The notes beneath the pieces are model-generated. The model did no database searches. It saw nothing but the letters and a program-made list of their open reading frames with translations, and had not been told where the DNA came from. 64,000 bases of DNA, from contig CAUYUJ010018556.1 in assembly GCA_963575745.1 (NCBI GenBank), forward strand, positions 35,760 to 99,759, in the 5' to 3' direction. The stretch's first letter is position 1. Every line of letters begins with the position of its first letter. Both the position numbers and the translations under genes were made by a program. This document shows, in pieces, positions 42,041 through 52,540 of the stretch. The DNA is from Prorocentrum cordatum. Its lineage: Eukaryota > Sar > Dinophyceae > Prorocentrales > Prorocentraceae.

Positions 42041-43338
42041 AGGCGCGGCCACCGGCGAGTCCTGCCCCGCGCTCTGCCACACAGGTTTGTACGTCGTGTT
42101 CGCAATGTCCGCCCCGGTGACATTGTATACCTCGAGAACGGCAACCTCGCCCTCAGGCCGCTCCTCCTCCTCGCACGGCCATGCACCGAGCGCGGGCCCT
42201 TCCCCCTCGAGTTCTGCTCGGGTGAACGACATTGAGACTCCCACTCCGTTCGCCCCCAGGAGCCCGTCAAAACGGGAGTACGTGCGCAGGATGATCTGGC
42301 AGGGCAGCGCTACTCCGGCCGTGCCGTACCGGGCCAACGCGAATCTCATGATCTCACCAGCATGGACGCCGTGTCGGAGCTCACCGCCATGCGACCCCAA
42401 CGCCAACCATGTATCTCCGACGGTCCGCAGATGATCCATACACGCCTCGCAAGCGACACGGCGCCCCTCGTCTGACGCCAACGTCTGATCACACCATCCC
42501 AAACGGGCCAAAAGCTGGAAGATACTGTCCGCCAGGGAAGCGCCAATGCCGTGTCCAAGACCGGAACCCACGCGGCGGCCTGATACTGCCATGTCCTCAG
42601 CTCGCTCATCGTCGGTCTTTGCTTCGAATACCAATGCCCCCATAAAAAATTCCATGAATTTAACCGTGCGGTCTTCCACCACGCGGCACCGATCCTCCAC
42701 GTCGCGCGCGCCCAGCAGCTCGTCCCGCGCGACTTTCCACCCCCGCCACTCACGAACCCATTCCTCTCTCATGACACGCAGCAGTGGCGCCGTTTCACCC
42801 CAAACTCTCCACAGGTGCGCGTGCAGCTCTGCAGGCACAAAGTCCAGGCCCGGAATCTCCCGCACTTCGGGCTCTACACACGCATTCCGCAGAAGACGCA
42901 ATGCGCGCCCATCGGCTTCTCGGATGACGCGCACCGGTGCCAGGAGATCATCAGGGAGGACATGCACTGCCCGCTCACGTCCTGGCCTGGCGGCCACGCC
43001 CTCCATGATGGGCCTTCGGGCGCTCCCTTTCGCGGTAGTCGCCGTGCACCAGGTCGCCGTCGCGCTGCCACCGCCTTCCCTGCCCATTCTCCTACCGCCG
43101 CCAGCCTGGCCCAAATCCGTTCGGTGCCCATCCCTGCGTCCTCCTCGAACACCGCCACCCACCGTCGCAGCCGGGCCGGTCCCACGAGCAAGCCCCGCCG
43201 CCTTCTCTTCTTCCGCGCCCATTCCTCCGTCGCCCACATCAGCAGCTGGGCCCCGCGCTCGAAAACACCTCGGAGGCCGAAATCGAGGGAGAACTGCCGG
43301 GATTGACGAAACACGTATCGTCGGAGATCGGGGTCCAA
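41900..43338 (-). CDS. 5' coding segments probably belonging to the Helitron gene
   Basis: Two adjacent frames look like protein. From 43338: MDPDLRRYVFRQSRQFSLDF, GVFERGAQLLMWATEEWARK, then GMGTERIWARLAAVGEWAGK to about 43060. From about 42980 in the next frame: AVHVLPDDLLAPVRVIREAD, FVPAELHAHLWRVWGETAPL, VACEACMDHLRTVGDTWLAL, IMRFALARYGTAGVALPCQI and EVAVLEVYNVTGADIANTTY. The helical, Trp-rich character is like nothing I know in standard Helitron proteins. It may be an N-terminal fused domain joined by short introns, or a separate neighbouring gene. Start codon and junctions are unresolved. Confidence 0.5.
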
Positions 43339-43539
43339 GGGTCAAGAGTCGACCGCGGGACCAATCTGGGGCTGCGCCCGGACCGAGATCTCGAGGCAGA
43401 TCCAGCCGTGGCGACGAGGAGGCCCAGAGTAGGCCAAAAGAGCACGAACAATCATAACAAAATTACTCCGACGGAAAGACCCCACACGAGAATCTGTTTA
43501 GCTTGCCTGGGGGTGTCCTCCTGCCCGTTTCCCTTCTCC

Positions 43540-43935
43540 CTCCTACTCTTGCCTCCTCCTTCTCCTCCTGTCTTATCCTCCTCCTGCCTCAACCCCTGCC
43601 TCTTCCTCCTCCTCTTACCTCCTCCACCTCCTCCCCCCTCCCCCTCGTTATACCTCCTCCCCCCATTCCCCCTGCCCCTCCTGCCTCCTGCCTCCTCCTC
43701 CTGCTCTCCCTCTCCCTTTTCCTTCTCCTCCTCCTCCTCCTCCTCCTCCTCATTCCCTGTCCCTCCTCCTCTCCCTCTCCCTCATCCGCTTCCACCTCCT
43801 CCTCGTCTCCATCTTCCTCCCCCTCCTCCCCCCCATCCTCCTCCTCCTCCTCCTCCTCCTCCTCCTCCTCTTCCTCCTCCTCCTGCTCCTCCTGCCTCCT
43901 CCTTAGGCCTCCTGCCTCCTCCTGGGGTCTCTTGG
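43540..43935. repeat. CCT/TCC-rich tract
   Basis: Imperfect (CCT)n/(TCC)n upstream of the Helitron gene on the minus strand, grading at 43910 into CCTCCTGGGG words. Only Pro/Ser/Leu or Glu/Gly frames cross it. Confidence 0.85.
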
Positions 43936-44279
43936 GCCTCCTGGGGGGCCAGAGCAAGCCCAGATGCATTGGCAATGGTGCAGTACACCCCCCCATCCAA
44001 TGTTCCCCCTCATATACCCTACAAGCACTCTTTTCTCACAGCCGAAGTGCCCCCCCTTGAAAGACGGGCGCCTCGTGGGCCGGGCATTCATGAGAGAATC
44101 CCGCTTGGGAAAAAAGAGTTGCCGACCATCGAAATCCGCCGACCCCTTGTGGGTCTCTAGGCGTGTGAGATTGTTCCCCCCCCATAATCCCCCCCCAGGG
44201 ACCCCGAACCGGAGATTTGACCCCCCTTCCCCGGGCCCGGTACGAACGCGCCACGGGAGGGCAGAGGGCTCCAAAACGG

Positions 44280-45400
44280 GCCAAGAGGGCACCTTGAAGC
44301 TTCCCAGACGGTCCAAGAGGCCTCCAAGATGCCCCAAGAGGCCGCCTAGACGCCCCAAGAGGCCTCGAAGAGGCTCCGAGAGGCCTCCAAGACGCCCCAA
44401 GAGACCTCCAAGACGCCCCAAGAGACCTCCAAGAAGCCTCCAAAGAGGGCCCCAAGAAGCCAAAATCGTTGATTTTCATTGTTTTTTCAATGTTTTTGGC
44501 ATTTTCACCTTTTCGGCTTGCCGACGCTCCACGACCGCCCAAGAGACTCCCAATACCGCTCCAAGACGGCCCAAGAGACCCCCCACGACGCCTCCAAGAC
44601 GGCCCAAGAGGGCCCCCAGACAGCGCAGGAGGGCCCCCAGACGGCCCAAGAGCCGCTCAAGCAGCCCAAGAGGCTACCGAGGCGGGCCCAAGAGGGGCTC
44701 CTGAGAAAGACCACGAACGGAAAAATCCAGCCTTCCGCCCCAAGAGGGCCCCAGGACGCCCCACAGAGGCCCCAAGACCTCCCCAAGAGGGCCCCAAGAG
44801 AACAAAAAGAGGCCCAAAAGAGGCCCTCAATCGGCCCCCGAGAGCCTTCGAAACAGCCTCCAAGAGGCCGGCGAGAAGCCCCCCCCCCAAGATCCCAACG
44901 GTTATCCCCGAACGCACCGGTTTTTGGATCCCGAGGGAAACAGGCCACGGACTGGACCCCAGGGCTTCCCCCCTGGACCAACGCTTCACACCGACCCGTC
45001 CGCTGAAGGCCCCCCCGTCCCCCGCTAAACTCACCAGGGGGAGATTGGCCCTCCCTGGGCTCGCTCCAGAGCTCCACGACACCCCCTGAGGCCTCTCAAG
45101 AAGCCCCCAAGACAGTCCAAGAGGACCCCGCCTCGCCGAAAGACGGTTCCAAAACGCCCAAGATGGCATCCAAACAACCCAAGATGCCCTCAAGCCGCCC
45201 CAAAAAGCCTCCAGAGGCCACCCGCGACCGAGCGATAGACGCTAAAGAAAAAAACAAGGGGGCCGAAAAGGGCCCCAGGAGGGGCCCAAGAGCGCCCAAA
45301 AGCGCCCCAAGAGCGCCCCAAGATAACCCCAAGAGGCCCAAAGACGGCCTCCAAGAGGCTCCAGAGAACACTCCCAGACCCCACGCCCTACGCCTCCGGG
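44280..45400. repeat. AAGAGGCC minisatellite array with core
   Basis: About 11-bp unit such as CCCCAAGAGGC/CTCCAAGACGC, repeated about 80 times with drift. A non-repetitive core at 44457-44535 (CGTTGATTTTCATTG, CAATGTTTTTGGCATTTTCA, TTTTCGGCTTGCCGACGCTC) interrupts it. 44890-45060 is also unlike the unit. No gene. Confidence 0.85.
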
Positions 45401-45544
45401 CCTCCGCCCCCCTCCCCGTGCTCCCTCGCCGTCCTCCCTAGGACCTCCGACGTCGCCGGGGCGTCGGGGGTCACAGATTCGGCGTAGTCTGGTCGTATCT
45501 GTGACCCCAACATGCCGTTGTCCGAGCTGTTCAGAACCGGACAT

Positions 45545-45765
45545 GTCTGAGCCCAGAGTTGGAAGGATGCCTCAGGCGAAACGAGCCGCCTCGTGAGCGG
45601 CATCTCTGAGCCCGGAGTTGCGATGATGTGTCAGGCGAGACTGGCTGGATCACCTCAGGTCAGGGCGTAGCTGAGCCCAGAGTTGCGAGGACGTTTCAGG
45701 CTCAGGCCAGACTGGCTGGACCACCTCAGCCCACGGCAGATCTGAGCCCAGTATTCCGAGGATGT
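45545..45765. repeat. tandem repeat, about 60-65 bp unit, 4 copies
   Basis: Units share CTGAGCCCAGAGTTGCGAGG, ATGTCTCAGGCGAGACTGGC and TGGACCACCTCAG. It is followed by (CGT)n at 45768-45835. Confidence 0.8.
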
Positions 45766-46015
45766 CTCAGGCGTCGTCGTCGTCGACGCCATCATCGTCG
45801 TCATCGTCGTCGTCGTCGTCGTCATCGTCGTCCGTCTCCTCCTGCCATAGCAGGCCAAGAATGCTACGTAGATACAATCATGCGATACATATCACACGGA
45901 ACGTGCCCCGGGGCCAGAAAACGGCCCCGGGGCCAGAAAACGGCCCCGAAGAATACAATCCGAGGCCGAGTGTCAACCAAAACAGGCGAGACCATTTTTT
46001 GATGAGAAATTGCTG

Positions 46016-46105
46016 CTCAAGGGAGAGAGAGAGAGAGAAAGAGAGAGAGGCGGAATCTAACACACGCACACACAACACGCACACACACACACACACAAGC
46101 GCAGT
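46016..46105. repeat. GA and AC microsatellites
   Basis: (GA)n at 46022-46048 then (CA)n at 46064-46098. 45835-46016 shows only a 21-base duplication around GGGGCCAGAAAACGGCCCC. Confidence 0.8.
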
Positions 46106-46300
46106 CAACCCAAGCTCCCGTTCGTCCCGTGTCGCGTTCACGCTGCAGTGCTGCCCGCATCGTCATCTACTCAAACTGAATACCACCCTCCTCTCTCCCC
46201 CGCAGTTGCGGGAACCGCTCGCAACGACCCGGACAACAAAGAAAACACAAGACCCCATTTGGGGTCGGCGGCAGAGGCGGCAGCCTTTAAATAACCCATT

Positions 46301-46443
46301 GGTTGTATCAACAACTACACACAACAACAGAAGGCGGCCCTCGCGCGGCCCCCGCGACGCCCGAAGGCAAGGCCAACTGGCCCGAAGACCGAAGCAGCGC
46401 AAACGAGCGCAAATGCTAAAATCAATGCCAAGCCCGGGGCCAC
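46301..46443 (-). repeat. dispersed repeat family, T-rich end (copy 2)
   Basis: Inverted relative of 22938-23086. The minus strand reads GGGCTTGGCATTG, TTTGCGCTCGTTTGCGCTGC, TTCGGTCTTCGGGCCA, CCTTCGGGCGTCGCGGGG and ends near TTGTTGATACAAC. Confidence 0.7.
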
Positions 46444-46449
46444 CACCAG

Positions 46450-47265
46450 CACGAGGAGCCATGAAGGGTCATCCTGGCGCTTCGGCTCCTCAGCGTCCCC
46501 CATGTTCACATCGGGAAGGCATCGTGGACCTCCTCGCTCAAGGTGGCACCCCTGGTGACGGTGGCGCCCGCGGTGGCGCTGGCAGTGTCTTTTCTGCACC
46601 CAACGGGGTGGTTTCGACCGTGAGGTCTGCCCGCTCGCGCTTGCTGACCGCCGAATCCATGGCCATGGGGTGCAACGCATATGTAGGGCCTTCCTGGAGC
46701 GACTTGCTCCCCTCATGCGTCGGCTGTGCGTCGGCTCGAATCGGGCTCGAGCCGAACTCAGCTCGAGTCGAACCGAGTCGGGCTGGAATCGAACCAGAGT
46801 CAAACCAGAGTCGAACAGAACCGCCAGATGGAAGGTGCGCCACGAAAAAGCCCCCAAAGAAAACATCTCTTGGGGGGGTCCGCCCGTGAAGCCTGCCTGC
46901 ACGCCCAAGCGCAGCGTCTACAGGCCAGAGGCGCACCGAACCATCTGGGGCATTCCTCCTGGAGCGCGCTGGGCCTCGCGGCACCCGAACTAAAAGACGC
47001 CGCGCCGTCGGTGGCGCGAGGGGACATGGGGGGCGTTCCCAGATGTCGCCGCCCCGATGCATCCCCTACTTTCAACTCGGGAAGGCTTCTCATGGATCTC
47101 CTCTCTGAGCGCGACGGACCTCGCGGCACCCGCGCACTCAAGGACACCACGCCATCGCCAGCGCGAGGAGACATAGGGGTGTTCCCAGTTGTCGCCACTC
47201 CGATGCATCCCCTACCCTCCGCTCGAGGAGCCCTCATGGACCTCTTCGCTGAATGTGGCCACCCT
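46450..47265. repeat. diverged tandem repeat, about 130-150 bp unit
   Basis: Three copies (about 46450-46570, 47000-47140, 47150-47265) share GCGAGGAG.CAT, CCGATGCATCCCCTAC, CTCATGGACCTC and CGCTCGAGG-like words. Between them 46735-46815 is a TCGAACC(A/G)GAGTC short repeat. No gene supported. Confidence 0.55.
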
Positions 47266-47699
47266 TGATAGTGGCGACATTCCTGGTGGCGTTGGCGTCG
47301 CTCTTCCTCGAAAAAGGCAAGTGGGGTTTCATGCTCGGTCTGGGTGCCTTCCTGGGGCCATTTTTTCCTTCGGGCACAGCTCTGCTGCCGACCTAGCCCA
47401 GTCGATCAAGCTGGTCAAGACTTGCGGCCGGTCTCGGCGGGGTGGCGCCCTTCGAAAATCTCAATGACCATTCGCAAGCATGCGCGGCCAACTGGCTCAA
47501 GACGGCCTCTTGCGTCCCTGTCGCCGAACACCCCCGTGCACAGGCCCCCCAGAGGCTTGCATCGCCCCTGCTCATCGCTGGAGAACCCTCCGCATTTCAC
47601 ACAACAACAATATCCGAAAGCAACCCTCAGGGCGCGCCCTTGGTCGCCAGTGGCAGCCTCGCCGGCCCCTAGCAAGCCGAAAAACTCGAGGTCGTCCGC

Positions 47700-48640
47700 G
47701 GCTATTGCCGCCGCGGCCACAAGGGCCAGCCACGCGGCGGCAGACGAGGCGCGGCCCTCTGGCGGAACCGCGCCACTGCGATCCAAGTCCCCTGGCTGCG
47801 CCTTGCACGAGACGCTCCGGAACGCAGCCGCCGGCTTGACGCCTTCCTCCGCGTCGCGCCGACTGCGGGCCACCTCGCAGCCAGCGCTGCCGACCCAGAG
47901 GACCGCGCCGTTGAGGGTGGGGCGGCGCGGCTCCCAACGCGCCCGCGTGGCCGGCGGGGCGCGCGGCCCCGCCGCGCGCACCGCGGCGCAGCGGTCGGCT
48001 GCCAGGTAGCCGCGCCGCCCGCGCCGAGACGCCTGCCCGCGCGCGAGGTCCCGCGCCGTCGCGCGCGCGCGCTGCGATCTCGGAGACGGCCAGCCCTTCG
48101 GGCCCATAGCCGTCGAAATCGGCGATGGCGGCCCAGACACCCCCCAGAGACGAGCCCAACCGTTGGGCGCGAGGCAGGTCGCCGCGGGCCCGCGCTCGTA
48201 GAGCCCTTCGACGACGTAGGCCGAGTCACAGTGAACGACCAGAGGCGGCAGCGCGCGCCGCAACGCCGGCAGGATATCCAGAGGCTCGCCCCCGCCCGCG
48301 TCTTGGATCAGGCCCTGCAGCCGAGCTGCTAACACATTGCAGGCCAGTGGGGCACCGGGTTGGTCCGCTCGGGCCCTGGCGGCAAGGCGATGACCGCGCG
48401 CCCTGCCGCGGTCAAGTTGGCTGTCTCCACGTCGAGGCGGAGCCGTCCACGCGCGCGCCGCCGCCGAAGCAAGGGTCGGCACCATCGACCAGCCATCGAA
48501 CATCATGCAGGACGTCTCCGCAGCTGGGCGCGCAGCGGAGTAGCGCCTCGGCCTGGAGCAGCCTGCTCACCAGCGCCGTGCTGTCGCTGTCGGTGTCGCT
48601 GTCGCTGTCGCCGTGCGCGCGCAGCCCCGCCACGGCCGAG
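47700..48640 (-). pseudogene. degenerate retroelement RNase H domain
   Basis: Reading leftwards: MFDGWSMVPTLASAAARAWT (like the first Asp strand of RNase H), ARADQPGAPLACNVLAARLQ, then LPPLVVHCDSAYVVEGLYER, a frame change near 48135 into LGGVWAAIADFDGYGPEGLA, and RRGYLAADRCAAVRAAG (like the final Asp-containing helix). The order matches RNase H domains that follow the reverse transcriptase in dinoflagellate LINEs. At least one frameshift is present, and no reverse transcriptase is recognisable upstream (48640-49200). It is therefore a fragment. Confidence 0.5.
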
Positions 48641-49400
48641 GGCAGGTCGAGGCCCTCCCAGCCGTCGCGGCACTCGACGCGCCAGTGCCAGAGCGGCCCC
48701 GCGCCCCGAGCGCAGGGGCTCAGCGCGAGGCACGGCCGCGCCGCGTGCCTGCCGGACCCCTCGACTCAAGCACCCAAAACCCCAAGACTCCAACACCCAG
48801 GACCCGGCCCCCAGACTCCAACACCCTGGCCCGCGCCCTCAAGGCAACGTCCGCCAGCGAAGGAACGAAGCGAACGAAGGCAGCGGCGGCGCGCCCAAGG
48901 ACGGCCAAGGGAGCCCTGCTTGGCCGACGTCCTCAGGGCCACGCCCGCCCGCAAATTGAACGCATGGCGAGGACGAGGGAGACGCGCCGAAGGACGGCCA
49001 AAGGTACCCTGGTTGCCCGCGTCCTTAGAACTGCCCCCCATGGGAACGCCCCGCCGCGCAGCCGAGGGACGGCGCCCGACCCAAGGGTATCCTGAGAGGC
49101 TGGCCAATGAACACTGCAAAGGACGGGTCGCCTGGGCAGAGGCAGGAAGGGACCCAAGGGTACCCTAGAGAAGGGCGCGCGTCCTTATCATGCGCGTTGA
49201 CTGTAGGCCCCCAATGACCCCCCAAGGCCCCCAATAGACCCAAGGAGGCCCCCAAGGACCTCCAAAACGTTCCCAGGAGGCTCCCAGGAGGCCCCAAGAG
49301 TGGTCACAGAAGTTTCCAAGAGGCCTCCTCCTGACGTTCCTTTTTCTCCTGTTTCCTCCCTCTGCTCCTCGTCCTCCTCTTCCTCCCCCACGTGTTCCCT
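48640..49400. other. unassigned sequence with short repeats
   Basis: 48760-48840 has a short CCAAGACTCCAACACCC repeat. 48890-49170 contains three loose copies of a GGACGGCCAAGG...ACCC...CGCGTCCTTA motif. 49205-49325 is AAGAGGCC-type minisatellite. No gene. Confidence 0.4.
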
Positions 49401-49407
49401 GAGGGGC

Positions 49408-49520
49408 TTCCACAACGGCTGGGGGAACGCATGGTCTAGACTGGCCAAACGTTGCCCAAACGTTCTGGACTCATAGGCGCTAACATTCAGGGGGCGGCGG
49501 TGATTCGCCGTAGGCGTCTT
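49408..49520. repeat. dispersed segment (copy 1), coding-like on the minus strand
   Basis: Shared with 62698-62820: GGCTT.C.CAACGCTGGGGG-type start, AACGCATGGTCTAG, GGCCAAACG and GGCGGCGGTGATTCGCCGTA. On the minus strand it continues a globular-looking frame (TDLSKTPTANHRRPLNVSAY, then RLASLDHAFPQPLWKPLREH), with relatives in the other copy (LSTTPTANHRR, DHVFPQRLRKAF). Both copies adjoin an AAGAGGCC minisatellite and a TCC tract. Confidence 0.6.
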
Positions 49521-49705
49521 CGACAGATCAGTCACCATGGTCCCATCCATCCCCCTTCGCGCGGCGTCGCAGGCACGCCCACCAGGAGTCGGCGCGCCTG
49601 GGGCAGCGGGAGCGGGAGAGGGGAGCTCCTTGTCCCGAGGAGGTCGCGGCCACTCTTCCCTGTTGCAGGTCAACATCCAGTCGTCGAGCTGCCGCGCCGA
49701 CAAGC

Positions 49706-49902
49706 CAGACGGAGAAAAAACGGCATGAGAATTGACGATCGGAGCTCCGCGCGGATTTCTGGGATCGGCGCTGGACCCCATTCCTTGGCGCGCGGAGCGC
49801 GCCAGGGGCGCCGCAAGGGGGGCCCAGCGCAGATCCGAGAAAACTGCGCGGAGCTCCAATAATCTATGTTTATGCATGTTTTTTCCTCGACGAGCTCTGC
49901 GA
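49706..49902. mobile_element. hairpin element, family member A
   Basis: Inverted arms GGAGCTCCGCGCGGAT...GGATCGGCGCTGGACCCC and GGGGCCCAGCGCAGATCC...TGCGCGGAGCTCC, extended outward by GAGAAAAAAC/GTTTTTTCCTC. No coding capacity. A relative lies at 50288-50479. Confidence 0.75.
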
Positions 49903-50287
49903 GACTTTTTCACACCCTGTAACTTCAACTGCGCGCGTAGAATTGGCGCACGGAAAACGGAGCTCCAGAGGACGAGAATGATCAAGTCGCCTGGGGAGGA
50001 GGAGAAGACACGCTCCAGGCCTTCCTCGCCTCCCTCTCTACCGGCGGCGCGCCAGGGGGCATTCGAAAAAAGGTGGCGGGCGTCTCAGAAAACCATGACA
50101 AAATTAGACAGACCCAGAATTTGGAAGCGCCCGAAATGACAAGAATAGTTGCGATGCCCAACGTCAAATGTGGTCGAAAACCGACAGCGGCCGTGGGGAC
50201 ATCGACAGCGAGTCCAGCTCAAAACGGTCAGGAACTGCTGGCGGTCTGCGTCCCAATTCTTTCCGTACCCACTTCTTCCCGACTGAA

Positions 50288-50479
50288 ACAACAAACAATG
50301 ACATAAACAGAAAGCTTTGGAGGTCCGCGCGGACTTTCTGGATCGGCGCTGGACCCCCCTCTTGGCGAGGGGGGCGCGCCAGGTGCGGCGCTGGAGGCGC
50401 CGACAGGGGGCTCCAGCGCCGATCCGAAACATCCGCGCGGACCTCTGGAAGCTTTGTGCTTATGTGATTGTTTGTTCCC
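50288..50479. mobile_element. hairpin element, family member B
   Basis: Arms AACAAACAATGACATAAACA then GAGGTCCGCGCGGACTTTCT and GGATCGGCGCTGGA pair with GCGCCGATCC, TCCGCGCGGACCTC and TTATGTGATTGTTTGTT. The loop is C/G-rich (50352-50405). The GCGCGGA...GGATCGGCGCTGGA core is shared with member A. Confidence 0.78.
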
Positions 50480-50517
50480 CGATTCTATCGTCCCGACAGC
50501 AGTCCCGAGAAGGTCTT

Positions 50518-50763
50518 TCACAGGCCAGGCGGGGAGACCCCCTGCCTCTGCCCGCTGAAGCCCCCCTCCTCTGGGCCTCTGGGAGGGCCAACCCGACGCA
50601 CCACCCGCCGCCGCGCTGGGGCGCGCCGGTCCTGCTCGTCGATCGAGAAGCGGTGGTTGTCGAAGCACACCAGGCAAGTGTCCGAGACGAAGGCGCCGTG
50701 CATGGTGTAAGTGGTCTCTCCGTCGTGGGCGTGCTCCTGCGCCGGCTGCGAGTTCAGTGCCAA
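50518..50763 (-). CDS. possible orphan exon, product unknown
   Basis: The frame reads ALNSQPAQEHAHDGETTYTM, HGAFVSDTCLVCFDNHRFSI and DEQDR, then an Arg-rich run. The first 45 codons have balanced composition, unlike the opposite strand. No splice pair, start codon or family was fixed. Confidence 0.3.
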   Translation of the reverse strand: MALNSQPAQEHAHDGETTYTMHGAFVSDTCLVCFDNHRFSIDEQDRRAPARRRVVRRVGPPRGPEEGGFSGQRQGVSPPGL

Positions 50764-51009
50764 TCGCCGGGCGGAATGATTTTCAGAGACCTATGAAACT
50801 TGTGGCGTCCATAACCCGGATAGCGGGGCAGTCCAGCCCGCATGAAAGCCTCTGGGAAACGCCTGCGAAGGCGCCTGACCTAATACCGGGAGGGCTTGCA
50901 AGCTCGAGAAAAGAGCTTCGCACGAACTTCCGAAGCGCTTCGCGAAGAACTGCGAAGATTCTGGGGCGGCGCCCGAAAGAGCTCCCAGGCTACAAGGCTC
51001 CCAAGAGTG

Positions 51010-51225
51010 CCCGAAGAGGCGCCCAGGAGGCCCTAAGATGCCCTTAAGAGGTCCCCAAGAGGTCCCCAAGAGGCCCCCAAGAAACCCCAAGAGGCACCCA
51101 GCGGCCTCCCGAGGCACCCAAGACGCACCAGGATGCCCCTGGGGCCGCCAAGAGCCCCCCCCAAGACGCCCCAAGAAACTCTCGAGACATCCGAAGAGAC
51201 TCCGATAGGCATCCAAAATCCAAGA
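51010..51225. repeat. AAGAGGCCCC minisatellite
   Basis: Units such as CCCAAGAGG and CCCCCAAGA, same family as 44280-45400. It is followed at 51270-51400 by a TCC tract. 51400-51900 shows no gene. Confidence 0.85.
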
Positions 51226-51924
51226 TGCCTCTGGCCTTTCTGGTCGCTCTCCTCCTCCGCTTGCTTATCCGCTCATTCCTCCTCCTTCCTCCTCCCTCCC
51301 CCCCTTCCACCTCTTCCTACGTACTCCCCCCCTTCCCCCTCCTCCTCCTCCTCCTCCTCCTCCTCCTCCTCCTCTTCCGATTCCTCCTCCATCCTCCCCC
51401 TCCTGGGATATGACGGCTTCCCAGCCCTTCATTCCACTGCATGCTCCTCCACATCCCTGATCAAGGCAACTTGCCTGGGCATCGTTTCTGGATGGGCTGG
51501 TGGAATCTTTTTTGATCGCGAGCGCACCGGAAGACGCCGGGCGCCGTCAGAACGAAGCGTCGATGCAACAGCCTAAATTAGCGATAAAGGCTGGTGGAGT
51601 TACGCGAAGCGGCTAGAATTTTGGCTGTCATCCCTCCCACATTTCCCCTACTCTGGGGTCCAATATCCCATTGAGTTGAGGGGGGGGCGAGCTCGTCAAC
51701 GCACCGCTGGGCTGGGACCCTCGGAGCCTCAAACTCAACCATCCATGGCCGCCAAGATACCCAAGATGCTTCCTGAGGTGGCTAAAAATGGCTCCAACAC
51801 AAGAGCGCCCTGCAGATTTTCTGCAAGAGGACCCCCAAGGAGGTAGCAAGAGGCATAAATCATTGACTTCTGGGTACTCGCCTTTGCGGGCGTCTTCAAA
51901 CCCAACGCAGCGCGAGAGGCCCCT

Positions 51925-52090
51925 CATACTGGTCCAAGAGGCCCCCAAGAAGGCCCAAGACGGCCCAAGAGGCCCCCAAGACGGCAAAGAAACCTTCAAA
52001 AGGACCCAAGAGGGGCCGAAAAGATGGCCAACCGAGGGACCCCTCCCCACAATATGGCTCCCGATGGACCCCCTAGCCCCCAGAGGGCCC
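51925..52090. repeat. AAGAGGCCCCCAAGACGGCC minisatellite
   Basis: About 14 units of 10-12 bp, same family as 51010-51225. Confidence 0.85.
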
Positions 52091-52290
52091 CAATAAGCCT
52101 CCCGGATCGTTGAACAAATTCCTAGAGGCCGCCAAAAAGCCCCGCAACAGACGCGGAGCAATAGGAGGACGAAAAAGCAACAACTGCATCCAGTCAGCAC
52201 GACGGGACGTGTCCAACAACACATAAGACATCGGCAGCCGCATATCTCCTCTTCTGGGTGTCGGCGGCATGTTTGTTAACCTCTTGAACT
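52090..52290 (-). CDS. possible orphan exon, product unknown
   Basis: The frame reads FKRLTNMPPTPRRGDMRLPM, SYVLLDTSRRADWMQLLLFR and PPIAPRLLRGFLAASRNLFN. Hydrophobic and basic residues are mixed as in a globular protein. The sequence downstream (below 52090) is minisatellite, so an exon would have to end there. No family recognised. Confidence 0.33.
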
Positions 52291-52540
52291 CCGCGTCCTG
52301 ACTGCAACGAAGTGTCCCGGCAGTGCAAAAGGACGGGTGAGTGTATGTGACGTAAGAGCCAAGCCACGATGCGTCAAGGAAACCCGATTGCGAGACATTG
52401 CGATGTTATCCTTTGCAAAGCAGCCCCCACTAATCCCTCCCCAGCGCCCCCGCCGAGTCGCCGACCTGTTTCGTGTCGCGTTGCACTCTCATGCAAAACG
52501 TACCAGAAAGAATTGAAACTCTATGATGTTGGCCTCTTGG
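52290..52540. other. unassigned sequence
   Basis: No gene or repeat recognised. Confidence 0.4.

Noticed and set aside
43303-44160. Plus-strand frame of 285 codons over the Helitron 5' region
   Set aside because: Mostly Pro/Ser/Leu from a TCC tract, and antisense to better coding texture.
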